From JAUIET01 sp045106985 (lineage in GTDB: Bacteria > Pseudomonadota > Gammaproteobacteria > Pseudomonadales > JAUIET01): a stretch of 64,000 nucleotides of DNA. A program made the translations under genes and the position numbers. The DNA is taken from positions 62,001 to 126,000 of the forward strand of contig JBGCFQ010000002.1 of assembly GCA_045106985.1 (NCBI GenBank), given 5' to 3'. Below are positions 26,574 to 36,176 of the stretch, in pieces. Positions within the stretch are counted from its first letter, which is position 1; each line of letters begins with the position of its first letter. Under the pieces are notes generated by a model. That model searched no databases. It had not been told where the DNA came from and saw only the letters and a program-made list of their open reading frames with translations.

Positions 26574-27347
26574 TTAAGAACGAATTCGGGTGCCGCTGTT
26601 TAACAAATACAGAGCATAACTAAACGCAATCGCAATAAAGCCTGTGATCATAGTTAATGCAACGCCCACTGAAATATCACTGATGCCCAGCACGCCATAT
26701 CGAAACGCATTTACCATGTAAAGCACAGGGTTAAACTTAGAAACTCCGGCCCAAAAGTCCGGCAGCAAACTGACCGAGTAAAATACACCACCGAGATAAA
26801 TGAGTGGCGTTAACACAAAGGTGGGGATGATCGAAATATCGTCGAAGTTATTGGCAAAGATTGCATTAATCAAGCCAGCAATAGAAAACAATACAGAGGT
26901 AAGCAATACCACCAGTACAGTGAGCGGTAAGTTATTGATTGATAGTTTGGTAAAAAATAGAGACATCAAGGTCACTATAAATCCAACCACTAAACCTCTA
27001 GTTACCCCCCCCAGAACGAAGCCCAGTAAAATCACCCAATTAGGAACAGGCGACACTGTTAACTCTTCAATACTGTGTTGAAACTTAGCGCCAAAGAAGG
27101 ATGACACGACATTACCATAAGAGTTTGTGATAACACCCATCATGATCAATCCTGGCACAACAAACTCCATGTAGCTAAAGCCATCCATCGTACCAATTCG
27201 GCTACCGATTAAGTTGCCAAAAATGATGAAGTATAAGGTGACAGTTATAACTGGTGGCACCAAAGTCTGCGGCCAAATGCGCATAAACCTGCGCACTTCT
27301 TTAACGAAGATGGTAGTAAACGCTATCCAAATTTCACGTGAGTTCAT
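26574..27347 (-). CDS. yadH: ABC-2 type transporter permease, YadH-like
   Basis: This 257-residue inner-membrane permease has six predicted spans and the ABC-2 signature region (FGAKFQHSIEELTVSPVPNWVILLGFVLGG). It matches YadH, the partner of YadG. The substrate of this exporter is unknown. Its ATG overlaps the stop of the ATPase gene by four bases (ATGA), so the two are made together. The end SYALYLLNSGTRIRS is typical of the family. Confidence 0.92.
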   Translation of the reverse strand: MNSREIWIAFTTIFVKEVRRFMRIWPQTLVPPVITVTLYFIIFGNLIGSRIGTMDGFSYMEFVVPGLIMMGVITNSYGNVVSSFFGAKFQHSIEELTVSPVPNWVILLGFVLGGVTRGLVVGFIVTLMSLFFTKLSINNLPLTVLVVLLTSVLFSIAGLINAIFANNFDDISIIPTFVLTPLIYLGGVFYSVSLLPDFWAGVSKFNPVLYMVNAFRYGVLGISDISVGVALTMITGFIAIAFSYALYLLNSGTRIRS

Positions 27348-28312
27348 CGCTGCGTTTCCTTTTTAATACCCGCAGAGTCTGCTTCTAATTTTTTCTCATT
27401 CTCTTCAAGCATGGACACAAACAGCTGCTCCAGTCTATTCGTTTTGTTGCGCATACTGATAACGTGGATATTTAAAGCGCTCAGCTCTGCGAAAAGCTTA
27501 TTCATTTGACCCCTTTCCACATCGACTTCAACACTGTGCACGTCCACGCGGCGCGGCGAGAATCCAGCTAACGCGATCTGCTGCGGCAGTTCTTCCTCTA
27601 CATCTAACACGAAACAATCTGTGGTCGATTGGCGTAGCAAAGCTTTCATAGACGAATTCTGAATAATCGAGCCTTCATCAATGATTGCTATGTTGCGGCA
27701 CAAGCTTTCTGCTTCTTCAAGATAGTGTGTTGTGAGAATAATGGTTGTGCCTTCGGCATTTACTTGCTTCAGAAAATCCCACATAGAGCGGCGAAGCTCT
27801 ATATCAACTCCAGCCGTAGGCTCGTCAAGAATCAATAACCTCGGTTCATGCACCAATGCCCTGGCAATCATCAATCGGCGTTTCATCCCTCCAGATAAGA
27901 AGCGCGCCGGCTCATTGGCTTTATCCCAGAGGTCCAGCAACTTTAGATACTTCTCGGCGCGCTGTTTCGCAACTCGACGAGGCAAGCCATAATAACCCGC
28001 CTGCGTCGCTACAATATCAATAACCTTCTCGAAAGAATTGAAGTTGAATTCTTGCGGTACAATGCCCAGCTGCTTTTTTGCCAGTGCAAAATGAGTATCA
28101 ATGTCGTAGCCAAAGACGCTCACCTTGCCTGCTGATTTCTGCACAAGCGAACAGATAACGCCAATTGTTGTGGATTTACCAGCACCATTTGGGCCCAGTA
28201 AGGCAAAAAAATCACCCTGCTCCACCTTGAGATCTATGCCTTTTAATGCCGCAAAGCCGTTATCATATACTTTGTGGAGGCCCTTGATTGACAGTGCTGG
28301 CATTGTACTCAT
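27344..28312 (-). CDS. yadG: ABC transporter ATP-binding protein, YadG-like
   Basis: This 322-residue ATPase pairs with the downstream permease. Walker A is GPNGAGKST (near residue 40), the signature is LSGGMKRRLMIARALVHEP and Walker B is LLILDEPTAGVD, followed by the H-loop ILTTHYLEEAE. A C-terminal extension of ~85 residues follows the nucleotide-binding domain, as in YadG/NodI-like exporters. It is divergent from the DUF1080 gene, with 51 bases between starts. An internal ATG three codons in is an alternative start. Confidence 0.93.
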   Translation of the reverse strand: MSTMPALSIKGLHKVYDNGFAALKGIDLKVEQGDFFALLGPNGAGKSTTIGVICSLVQKSAGKVSVFGYDIDTHFALAKKQLGIVPQEFNFNSFEKVIDIVATQAGYYGLPRRVAKQRAEKYLKLLDLWDKANEPARFLSGGMKRRLMIARALVHEPRLLILDEPTAGVDIELRRSMWDFLKQVNAEGTTIILTTHYLEEAESLCRNIAIIDEGSIIQNSSMKALLRQSTTDCFVLDVEEELPQQIALAGFSPRRVDVHSVEVDVERGQMNKLFAELSALNIHVISMRNKTNRLEQLFVSMLEENEKKLEADSAGIKKETQR

Positions 28313-28363
28313 AGGTTAACTTTAGTTTCGCAACGTTGTAACAGTAGGCATTATACTGCACCC

Positions 28364-29146
28364 ATGTTTTTGATTTCTGTTTTTCTAGTCAACCTGTTCT
28401 CGAGCATTGAGACGTCAAGTGCAGGCGAGCAAGCCAGCGACTTAAAGCCTGCCACCCTGCGAGAAGGTCCACACTGCAATGCAGTAGCAAATTGGCAAAC
28501 TTTGTTTGATGGATCGCATTTAGATGATTGGCAGCTGTCTGCTCATGGCCCGGCGTCCTGGATAGACAGCATTGCCTTCTGGCGCTCTGAAAGACCCTAT
28601 GGGGGCTGGAGGATTGACGAGCAAGGATCTCTGCATCGCTCTTCTACAGCGGGTGATTTACGTACTCGCGAGACCTTTGCCAATTTTGAACTGAGATTGC
28701 AGTGGCGAATTTCGGCTGGAGGCAACAGTGGAATAAAGCTACGCGTAGCAGACGAACAGGGTAAGCCGGCCAATACCGGTTTTGAAATGCAAATTCTAGA
28801 TAACGAATTGCACGCCGATGGTGCAAATCCGCTGACGTCGGCTGGAGCACTTTACGGACTCTATCCGGCGAACGAATCCACTGTTGTTCTAAAGGCGGGA
28901 GAATGGAATACGGTGCACATATCGGCACGTGGTAACAGCGTACAGTTTTATCTTAACGGAGTACAAACAGTGAGCGCTGAGATTGGCTCGCAAGACTGGC
29001 TGGATCGCCTTAGCGAAGCTCCGCAACGGAACAGAGTCAGCAAGCAATTTGCCCAATATGCTCGCGGACATATTCTCTTGCAAGACCACTTTGATGATGT
29101 TTGGTTTAGGGACATTGCAATATGTGAGCTTCCTTCTTCAATTTAA
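28364..29146 (+). CDS. Secreted DUF1080 (3-keto-disaccharide hydrolase-like) protein
   Basis: This 260-residue exported protein has a signal peptide (MFLISVFLVNLFSSIETSSA) and a DUF1080 concanavalin-like fold. Conserved features are WQTLFDGSHLDDWQ, NFELRLQWRISAGGNSGIKLRV and GFEMQILDNELHADG, then AGEWNTVHISARGNSVQFYLNGVQTV and HILLQDHFDDVWFRDIAI. Some members hydrolyse 3-keto-glycosides; many are uncharacterised. No lipobox is visible. It stands alone between yadG and cinA and ends in a hairpin terminator. Confidence 0.88.
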   Translation: MFLISVFLVNLFSSIETSSAGEQASDLKPATLREGPHCNAVANWQTLFDGSHLDDWQLSAHGPASWIDSIAFWRSERPYGGWRIDEQGSLHRSSTAGDLRTRETFANFELRLQWRISAGGNSGIKLRVADEQGKPANTGFEMQILDNELHADGANPLTSAGALYGLYPANESTVVLKAGEWNTVHISARGNSVQFYLNGVQTVSAEIGSQDWLDRLSEAPQRNRVSKQFAQYARGHILLQDHFDDVWFRDIAICELPSSI

Positions 29147-29158
29147 TGACCGCAAGCG

Positions 29159-29187
29159 CAAGGACACGCGTCCTTCTTTTCTTTTTT
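29159..29187 (+). terminator. Intrinsic terminator after the DUF1080 gene
   Basis: A 6-base stem AAGGAC / GTCCTT with a 4-base loop (ACGC) is followed by CTTTTCTTTTTT. It lies 13 bases after the DUF1080 stop and 22 bases before cinA, so cinA is likely to have its own promoter or to depend on read-through. Confidence 0.65.
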
Positions 29188-29209
29188 CAGCTATTTAGCA
29201 AGGAATATA

Positions 29210-30487
29210 ATGCAGCTTCAACTACTTCTTACCGGCAACGAAATAATGAGCGGCGACACTGTCGACTCTAACTCTTCAATGATTGCGCAGCGGTTGGCGC
29301 GCGAAGGATATTGGGTTAACCGCAAAGTAACGGTTGGCGATGATATTGATGTTCTTATTGATGAACTGAAAACTATGAGCCTTCAGGCAGATGCACTGAT
29401 TGTTAATGGCGGGCTTGGCCCCACCATTGATGACTTGACCGCCGAAGCGCTCGCTAAGGCCGCGGGCGTGGAATTAGAAGAACACCGCGATGCGCGCGAA
29501 CACGTTCTCAACTGGTGCGAAGCGAGGGGCTTCAAATCGAACAAGGCAAATATGAAGCAGGCGATTTTACCTGCAGGCGTTAATCTACTGCCGAATGCGG
29601 TCGGTAGTGCGGTGGGCTTTTCTTTCACACTGAACAATTGTTTGATCATGTGTACCCCCGGTGTTCCAAGCGAACTTAGAGCCATGCTAGAAGACGGCAT
29701 CGTTCCAGCACTCAATGCGGCATTGCCTGCCGGAAACAAACCTGAAATTCGTCGCTACCAAACGTTTGGTCTTGGTGAATCTGGCGCACAACAAATGTTG
29801 GTTGATGCCTATCCAGATTGGCCAGACGACATTGAAATTGGATTTAGAGCTGGCGCGCCGCTGTTAGAGATGAAGCTTCGAATAGAGCCAGGCTGTCCCG
29901 ATTCAAAACGCGATCACTGGGAACAAAAATTTCTCGACGTTCTCGGAGATTACGTGATTGGTCGTGACGACACCAATCTAGCCTCTACCGTTTTATCATT
30001 ACTAAAGGACCAAAATAAAAAGATCGCATTGGCAGAATCTTGCACAGGAGGATTGATATCATCAATGATCACCTCGATACCCGGTAGCTCCAGCGCCTTT
30101 GAAGCTGGTATCGTTAGCTACTCAAATGGCATCAAGGAATCACAGTTGGGAGTTGCACGGTCGACTTTAGATGAGCACGGAGCCGTGAGCGAACAGTGTG
30201 TGCTGGAAATGGCTGCCGGCGCTTGCAGTCTGTCGAACGCTGACTATGCCATTGCAGTTTCAGGCATTGCCGGCCCAGACGGCGGCAGCGAAGAAAAACC
30301 TGTAGGCACGGTTTGGGTTGCTTGGGGTCCTAGAGAAGCCTTGCAGGCAAGACAGTTTTACTACCCTCTTTACCGCAGCTTGTTCCAGACGATTATTGCT
30401 GCATTGGCATTAGACCTTACCCGTCGCAGCCTACTCGGGCTCGATGGAGAGCCTGCTTACTATCACAGAAAAGTAAAACAGAGTTGA
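29210..30487 (+). CDS. cinA: CinA family protein (competence/damage-inducible, NMN amidase domain)
   Basis: This 425-residue two-domain CinA has an N-terminal MoCF-like domain (LLTGNEIMSGDTVDSNSSMIAQRLAREGY) that may act as an ADP-ribose pyrophosphatase. The C-terminal PncC domain has ALAESCTGGLISSMITSIPGSSSAFEAGIVSYSN near residue 278, with catalytic Ser in the S-C-T-G-G motif. PncC deamidates nicotinamide mononucleotide for NAD salvage. Two-domain CinA is long for gammaproteobacteria, where the C-terminal domain often occurs alone next to recA. No recA is near here. Confidence 0.92.
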   Translation: MQLQLLLTGNEIMSGDTVDSNSSMIAQRLAREGYWVNRKVTVGDDIDVLIDELKTMSLQADALIVNGGLGPTIDDLTAEALAKAAGVELEEHRDAREHVLNWCEARGFKSNKANMKQAILPAGVNLLPNAVGSAVGFSFTLNNCLIMCTPGVPSELRAMLEDGIVPALNAALPAGNKPEIRRYQTFGLGESGAQQMLVDAYPDWPDDIEIGFRAGAPLLEMKLRIEPGCPDSKRDHWEQKFLDVLGDYVIGRDDTNLASTVLSLLKDQNKKIALAESCTGGLISSMITSIPGSSSAFEAGIVSYSNGIKESQLGVARSTLDEHGAVSEQCVLEMAAGACSLSNADYAIAVSGIAGPDGGSEEKPVGTVWVAWGPREALQARQFYYPLYRSLFQTIIAALALDLTRRSLLGLDGEPAYYHRKVKQS

Positions 30488-30529
30488 TCTCTTGGTAACA
30501 GATGATAGAAGATAGTTGGGTTAAGAGTT

Positions 30530-30566
30530 AGCTCAATGAGAAATGCGTCTGCACTTTCATTGAGCT
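30530..30566. terminator. Inverted repeat between cinA and fadA
   Basis: The perfect 10-base arms AGCTCAATGA and TCATTGAGCT are separated by 17 bases. The repeat sits in the middle of the convergent cinA-fadA gap and has no clear U-tract on either side. A terminator is the likely role but the evidence is only the symmetry and place. Confidence 0.4.
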
Positions 30567-30600
30567 GATGCCCACTATCAATCCATTCCCATCATTAGCG

Positions 30601-31776
30601 CTATACGCGCTCTATGATTGTACTGATTCCTTGGCCAAGCCCAACACACATAGTCGCGAGCCCAAGAGTCGCGTCATTTTGCTCCATAACGTTAAGCAAG
30701 GTGCCGGTTATCCGTGTGCCAGAGCAACCAAGTGGATGACCCAGCGCGATGGCCCCACCATGGATATTTACTTTGTCGTCCATTACGTCCAACAAGCCGA
30801 GGTCTTTCATCACGGGTAAGCTTTGCGCAGCAAACGCTTCGTCCAACTCAACAACTTCCATATCAGAGATACTCATGCCGGCACGCTTTAGCGCTTTTTG
30901 ACTGGCAGGAACTGGCCCATAACCCATTATCGCCGCGTCTACTCCGGCAACCGCCATGGATACTATTTTGGCTCTCGGTGTCGCTCCCATTTCCTTTGCA
31001 AATTTTGCAGTACAAACAATCATTGCCGAAGCGCCATCTGTTATCTGTGACGAAGTTCCCGCCGTTACAGTGCCACTCGCGGGGTCAAAAGCGGGTCTCA
31101 ATTGCGCTAAGCCCTCCATCGTAGTGTCTTCGCGTATTGTCTCGTCATCCGTGATTTTGCTGATGCACCCGTCAGCGTCTACACCCAACATGGGAATGAT
31201 CTCATTTTTAAAATGACCAGCCTTGGTAGCAGCCGCCGCGCGCCTATGTGAACGTACCGCAAACTGATCTTGCTCTTCACGGCTAATTCCATGCATCTTA
31301 GCGAGAAACTCAGCGGTCATGCCCATCATTCCCGATGCCGAAGCGATGTGCTTAGCAAGCGCCGGGTTGGGGTCTAGATCAGCCCCCATGGGAACGTGAC
31401 CCATGTGCTCAACGCCGCCCACGATGCACAATTCTGAATAGCCAGTCATCAACCCTTGGGCGGCTGTATGCAAAGCCGCCATGGAAGAACCACACAGTCT
31501 ATTGATAGTCTGCGCACCGGCTTCCTTTGGAACATCGGCTAACAACTGAATCATGCGAGCGACGTTACCTGACTGCTCCTGTGTCTGCGTCACACAACCC
31601 CACAAAATATCTTCTATTCTGTTTTGATCAATATTTGGATTACGGTCCAATAACGCCCGTAACAAATCGGCCGACATACTGTCGGCGCGTAAATTACGAA
31701 AGCAGCCATTTTTGGAGCGGCCCATTGGCGTTCTAACGGTATCTATAATGACAATGTCTGAGTCTGATAAGCTCAT
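30601..31776 (-). CDS. fadA: 3-ketoacyl-CoA thiolase FadA
   Basis: FadA is the beta subunit of the fatty-acid oxidation complex and releases acetyl-CoA from 3-ketoacyl-CoA. The 391-residue thiolase has the nucleophilic Cys in TINRLCGSSMAALHTAAQ (about residue 91), the GGVEHMGHVPMG block, and the C-terminal HGGAIALGHPLGCSGTRI and MCVGLGQGISTIIERV. It lies 14 bases downstream of fadB and is certainly cotranscribed with it. Length and motifs are normal. Confidence 0.97.
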   Translation of the reverse strand: MSLSDSDIVIIDTVRTPMGRSKNGCFRNLRADSMSADLLRALLDRNPNIDQNRIEDILWGCVTQTQEQSGNVARMIQLLADVPKEAGAQTINRLCGSSMAALHTAAQGLMTGYSELCIVGGVEHMGHVPMGADLDPNPALAKHIASASGMMGMTAEFLAKMHGISREEQDQFAVRSHRRAAAATKAGHFKNEIIPMLGVDADGCISKITDDETIREDTTMEGLAQLRPAFDPASGTVTAGTSSQITDGASAMIVCTAKFAKEMGATPRAKIVSMAVAGVDAAIMGYGPVPASQKALKRAGMSISDMEVVELDEAFAAQSLPVMKDLGLLDVMDDKVNIHGGAIALGHPLGCSGTRITGTLLNVMEQNDATLGLATMCVGLGQGISTIIERV

Positions 31777-31790
31777 TTTACTGCTCCCAA

Positions 31791-33932
31791 TTAATAGTAT
31801 GTTGCGTTGGCCGCAGCCATTTCACGCATTTTTTCGGTTGGCGCATAAACCGCAGCTTCGGCTGCGTATTTGTCTGCCATTTCAACAACTGCGGCTATGC
31901 CAACCGAATCCATCCAGCGGAACACACCGCCTCGGAACACCGGGAAACCAACACCATAAATCAATGCCATATCGGCTTCAGCAACGGACGCGACAACGCC
32001 CTCTTCTAAACAGCGAGCGATCTCAGTGCACATCGGCACCATCATTCGCTCAATGATCTCCTGTTCGCTAAACTCGCGAGACTCGCCAACGTGTGGTTTG
32101 ATTAACTCATAAGCCTCGGGGTCAACCGTCTTCTTGATTTTTCCTCGCTTGTCTGGAACGTACTGATAAAAACCCTTAGCATTCTTTTGACCGAGGCGAC
32201 CGGCTTCGAACAATGCGGTTGTCGCGTCTTTAAACGTTTGGGACATACGGTCTGGAAACCCATCTGCAAGCACACCTGCAGCGTGAACACCGGTATCAAG
32301 CCCAATAACATCTTGAAGGTATGCAGGCCCCATTGGCCAACCCCACTTTTCCATCACTTTATCTACCGCTTGAAAATCGGCGCCGAGCTTCAAGAGCCCC
32401 ATAAAGCCGGCAAAGTAAGGAAACAATACTCGGTTAACTAAAAAGCCAGGGCAGTCATTGATGACAATTGGCTTTTTACCCAGAGCCAGAGCATAAGCGG
32501 TAGTTTTCGCAACCGCGGCATCACTGGTTTTCTCACCGCGAATAACCTCAACGAGCGGCATCGCGTGAACCGGATTAAAGAAGTGCATGCCGCAAAAATT
32601 CTCCGGCCGTTTTAGACATTCAGCCAAGTAATTGATCGATATTGTTGAGGTGTTAGACGACAGTATCGCAGTGTCATCCAAGATCTCTTCCACTTCTGCA
32701 AGTACTATGTGTTTGACTTTAGGGTTTTCTACAACGGCCTCAACCACCATATCAACACCCTTCAAGTCGTCGTAACTCAGTGTCGGGTTGATTCTGTTTA
32801 ACGTTTCGCCCATTTGTTTAGGTGTCATTCGCCCGCGGCTAACGCGCTTAGCAAGTAGGCTGTTGGCTTCGCTAAGCCCCAACTGAATGCCGTCGTCATT
32901 GATGTCTTTCATAACAATTGGCGTACCTTTGTACGCCGATTGATAGGCGATACCGCCGCCCATAATCCCGGCGCCCAGAACAGCCGCCAATTTTACAGGT
33001 GATGCTTGTTTCGCCCAGGTTTGCGCTTGCTTGCCAATGTATTGATCACTAAGGAAAAGCCCCGACATAGCGACAGCCTGCGGCGTACAGATTATAGCGG
33101 CGAAGCCATGATGTTCAGCGACAAGCGCTTCATCACGCCCCATACCCGCAGCACGCTCCATCAATTTTACTGACGCCATGGGAGCTGGCATATTTCGCCC
33201 AGCTTGTTGTGCAACCATGCCCTTTGCTGTTGTAGCAGACATAATCATTTCCAAGCCATTGAGGGGCAAGGGGTTCATTTTTTCCTCACGTCTCGCACGC
33301 CAATCCAGGTCTCCCGCAAGGCATTGCTCGATAACTCTAAGCGCCGCGTCTCGAAGCTTGTCAACCGCCACTACGGAGTCAATAGCGCCAACCTTGAGCG
33401 CATCATTGGACCGCTGTTCCTTGCCTGTCGCTATCCATTGCACCGCATTATCAAATCCGATAACGCGCGGCAGACGCACCGTACCGCCAAAACCTGGGAA
33501 AAGTCCAAGCGACACTTCGGGTAAGCCGACCTTGGCATGCTCGGCTGCAATTCTATATTCGCAGGTCAGACACAATTCAAAGCCGCCGCCTAAGGCGAAG
33601 CCGTTTATCGCCACAACTTTCGGCACATCCAAGTCCTCAAACGCCGTAAACACCGCGTTAGTGCCCACAAGGTGTTCGATGATGCCCTCTTCACTGCTTT
33701 CTCGCAGCTTACCAAACTCATTAATGTCGGCTCCCACGATAAACACGGGCTTTGCACTGCTAACAAGCACAGCTATTGCATCAGAGGCAGCAATTGCCGC
33801 CGTAGCCTGACCTAATTCAGTAACTGTGGCTTGGTCGAACTTGTTGACCGATGCCGTTTGATTATTAAAGGAGAGTTCTGCTACGCCACCGGGCTGCCCC
33901 TCAACTGTAATTGTTTGACCTTGGTAAATCAT
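31791..33932 (-). CDS. fadB: Fatty-acid oxidation complex subunit alpha FadB
   Basis: FadB is the alpha subunit with enoyl-CoA hydratase/isomerase (N-terminal) and L-3-hydroxyacyl-CoA dehydrogenase (C-terminal) activities. Starting at MIYQGQTITVEG it has 713 residues. The hydratase Glu residues lie in AINGFALGGGFELCLTCEYRIA and LPEVSLGLFPGFGGT; the NAD motif is VLGAGIMGGGIAYQSA; FFNPVHAMPLVEVIRGEKT carries the dehydrogenase His. I trimmed 15 residues from the longest frame because this ATG matches family starts. fadA follows in the same operon. Confidence 0.97.
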   Translation of the reverse strand: MIYQGQTITVEGQPGGVAELSFNNQTASVNKFDQATVTELGQATAAIAASDAIAVLVSSAKPVFIVGADINEFGKLRESSEEGIIEHLVGTNAVFTAFEDLDVPKVVAINGFALGGGFELCLTCEYRIAAEHAKVGLPEVSLGLFPGFGGTVRLPRVIGFDNAVQWIATGKEQRSNDALKVGAIDSVVAVDKLRDAALRVIEQCLAGDLDWRARREEKMNPLPLNGLEMIMSATTAKGMVAQQAGRNMPAPMASVKLMERAAGMGRDEALVAEHHGFAAIICTPQAVAMSGLFLSDQYIGKQAQTWAKQASPVKLAAVLGAGIMGGGIAYQSAYKGTPIVMKDINDDGIQLGLSEANSLLAKRVSRGRMTPKQMGETLNRINPTLSYDDLKGVDMVVEAVVENPKVKHIVLAEVEEILDDTAILSSNTSTISINYLAECLKRPENFCGMHFFNPVHAMPLVEVIRGEKTSDAAVAKTTAYALALGKKPIVINDCPGFLVNRVLFPYFAGFMGLLKLGADFQAVDKVMEKWGWPMGPAYLQDVIGLDTGVHAAGVLADGFPDRMSQTFKDATTALFEAGRLGQKNAKGFYQYVPDKRGKIKKTVDPEAYELIKPHVGESREFSEQEIIERMMVPMCTEIARCLEEGVVASVAEADMALIYGVGFPVFRGGVFRWMDSVGIAAVVEMADKYAAEAAVYAPTEKMREMAAANATYY

Positions 33933-34252
33933 GCTTTGCCTCATTGATAATCCGGCCTTTCCGGAGATGCGCAGCATAACGAAGCATGGCGTGCCTGAGC
34001 AACAGACGATTATTGATATTTACCTCCGATCGACAACTCAGCCTGTATTGCGTATGCAGACCTCAGATACAGTCCCTGCTGGATGCCGTCACGAAACCAT
34101 CCACAGTCTTAAGCGGCCAAACATCTCAGGCAATGTGCGCTGAGTCACAAACGCAACCACAAAAATAGTCTGTACTGAACTTAGGTCAGTTGAAATTCAG
34201 CTCAATCTATTTTGAATCGATCGGCTAAAACTAAACACAGGGAGTGATATCG
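33933..34252. other. 320-base divergent gap between fadB and the CBS-GGDEF gene
   Basis: This gap must contain the promoters for fadBA (minus) and the CBS-GGDEF gene (plus). A short inverted repeat TCCGG-CCTTT-CCGGA lies about 20 bases upstream of the fadB start (near 33951-33966). I did not find a recognisable FadR or PsrA site, an RNA gene or a coding frame that looks real. Confidence 0.5.
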
Positions 34253-35233
34253 GTGCAGGAAATCAAGCTAAGAGACCTTATGACCAGCGAGGTTCGCGGT
34301 GTAGACCGGCATGCGCCGTTGAAACAGATTGTTGAGTCCATGGCTCATCACAAAATATCCTGCAAACTTGTCACCGAAGACGACGAGCCGATCGGAATCA
34401 TCACAGAAAGGGACATGGTCAAGCTGTTGCTGGCAACAGCCGCCGATCCAACCATGCTGGAACACCCGGCCGAAGATATAATGTCACACCCGATCGTCAC
34501 GCTGCGGGAAGACGAGTCTCTCTACGATGCGATGGTAGTAACGAGGGCAGAAAAGCTACGCCACCTACCTATTGTCGATCGAAATGGAAAACTGGCTGGG
34601 CTTGTAACCCAATCCGACATTGCAAAAGCACACTTTCATGTCATCGAAATGCAAGCGGAAATGATCGAACGCGCTATTAAAGAAAAAACCGTTGATCTTG
34701 AAGAAGCGAACGCCGAACTACAAGCGATGTCGATGGAAGATGCATTGATGGAGATCGGTAACCGGCGAGCTATGGAGGTGGACCTAGATCACACTCATGC
34801 AGCGTCTATGCGCAATGGTCGCCAATACTGCGTCGCGTTGGCAGATGTTGACTATTTCAAGAAATATAACGATCACTACGGCCACGGCGCAGGCGATGAA
34901 GTGCTGCGAATCGTAGCCAAAACCTTTGAAGAATGCATGCGCAAATCTGATCGAATATACCGGTATGGTGGCGAGGAAGTGCTATTGCTACTATCCGACA
35001 CCGACAGCGATGGCGCTCTTATTTTCATGAAACGAGCAATTGAAGCGTTGGCCAAGGTTGGTATTCCGCACTGCGAAAGTCCTTATGGTTTCCTCACTAG
35101 TAGCGCAGGCATAGCACCCGCAATAGTGAACGGCAAGTGCCGCGCTACCTGGCAAGAAGTTGTGGAAGAGGCAGACAAGGCTCTTTACGTTTCGAAGAAT
35201 GCAAACCGCAATACGGCTTCGGCAGCAGCTTAA
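34253..35233 (+). CDS. CBS-pair diguanylate cyclase
   Basis: This 326-residue cytoplasmic signalling protein has two CBS repeats at about residues 1-130 (LRDLMTSEVRGVDRHAPLKQIV and AEDIMSHPIVTLREDESLYDAM), a helical linker near 135-165 and a GGDEF domain at about 170-320. The active-site motif is RYGGEEVLLLL, a functional GGEEF-type variant, and an inhibitory-site R-K-S-D lies five residues upstream. It is predicted to make cyclic di-GMP under control of an adenine-nucleotide-like ligand bound by the CBS pair. GTG at 34253 is chosen because GGAG lies 8 bases upstream; a GTG at 34244 is also in frame. Confidence 0.9.
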   Translation: MQEIKLRDLMTSEVRGVDRHAPLKQIVESMAHHKISCKLVTEDDEPIGIITERDMVKLLLATAADPTMLEHPAEDIMSHPIVTLREDESLYDAMVVTRAEKLRHLPIVDRNGKLAGLVTQSDIAKAHFHVIEMQAEMIERAIKEKTVDLEEANAELQAMSMEDALMEIGNRRAMEVDLDHTHAASMRNGRQYCVALADVDYFKKYNDHYGHGAGDEVLRIVAKTFEECMRKSDRIYRYGGEEVLLLLSDTDSDGALIFMKRAIEALAKVGIPHCESPYGFLTSSAGIAPAIVNGKCRATWQEVVEEADKALYVSKNANRNTASAAA

Positions 35234-35467
35234 GCCATAGACAAAGCCTAACACGTTCACCAATGTCTTCTATTCTCGAGTCGAAGGCATTGCAGGCCCA
35301 ACACCCCTCGTTTCACATCAATATTTTCGGATTAAAAAGACCACCTGTCTAAAAATCACCCAAAACGATTGATGGTCGCTGCTTCGTGCTGAGCTTGACT
35401 ATAGTTATTAGATCAATAAACAAACAGCTGCGAGCTTGGTAACGCACTGAATAGGGAGATCAGCTAT

Positions 35468-36121
35468 ATGCAGTGGCCACTAATCATTGGATCTGCCGCA
35501 TTGAGTGTGTGGCTTATTGGAACCATCGTTCGCATATTTGACCGCCAGTTTGAGATTGTAGAGCAATCTAAAAATGGACAACTTCGGCTTTTATATAGCT
35601 TGCTTCGATTAATGGAATCCAGCCCGCCGGGCTTGATAGGCACAAAGCTTAAACTTCAGTTCTGCCGTTATATAAGCTTGGCCTTTTCAGAACTTCAGGC
35701 TAAGCACGGAGCAAATGCCGGATATAGGGCTTGTGTGGACACAGCAGAAGCGCAAATAGAAATATTAAAAGGTCGAGCCGCACAAGATCATCTTCCGCGC
35801 TTTCAAGATGCCGAGCGGATCAGTGAAGGCCACAAGGCATTGCCCCGATTTCAAGCCATTGTTGAACAACTAGAACAAATGAACGTTATCAGTGCGGAGG
35901 ATTCGCAGCAATTCGCCTTGGAATTGAGAGACAGACAATTCGAACTAGAAGCAGACACATGCCTGCTTCGGGCTGAAAGAGCAGCCAAGCTAAACGACCC
36001 TATGAGCGCACAAAGACACTTCATGAGTGCGCAAATGAGCTTACGACAGCTTAAATCTGCAACCGTAAAGAATGTTCGCTTAGCTCAGCTGGAGCAAAGC
36101 CTAGCGGCATTCCAGCGCTGA
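35468..36121 (+). CDS. Hypothetical membrane-anchored helical protein, 217 aa
   Basis: I do not recognise this protein. An N-terminal membrane helix (WPLIIGSAALSVWLIGTIVRIF) is followed by about 190 residues of mostly helical, charged sequence that includes heptad-like stretches (SAEDSQQFALELRDRQFELEADTCLLRAERAAKL). With the N terminus outside, the bulk would be cytoplasmic. It is preceded by GGGAG and lies 234 bases after the CBS-GGDEF gene and 55 bases before alaA. Function unknown. Confidence 0.65.
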   Translation: MQWPLIIGSAALSVWLIGTIVRIFDRQFEIVEQSKNGQLRLLYSLLRLMESSPPGLIGTKLKLQFCRYISLAFSELQAKHGANAGYRACVDTAEAQIEILKGRAAQDHLPRFQDAERISEGHKALPRFQAIVEQLEQMNVISAEDSQQFALELRDRQFELEADTCLLRAERAAKLNDPMSAQRHFMSAQMSLRQLKSATVKNVRLAQLEQSLAAFQR

Positions 36122-36176
36122 CTTTCGTTTAGTAATTGGTGTATTCTTCCGGCCCCAAACTACTGGAGTCGGGATC

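Noticed and set aside
33178..33810. A 210-codon plus-strand frame
   Set aside because: It lies wholly antisense inside fadB, which has strong family motifs, and resembles no protein.
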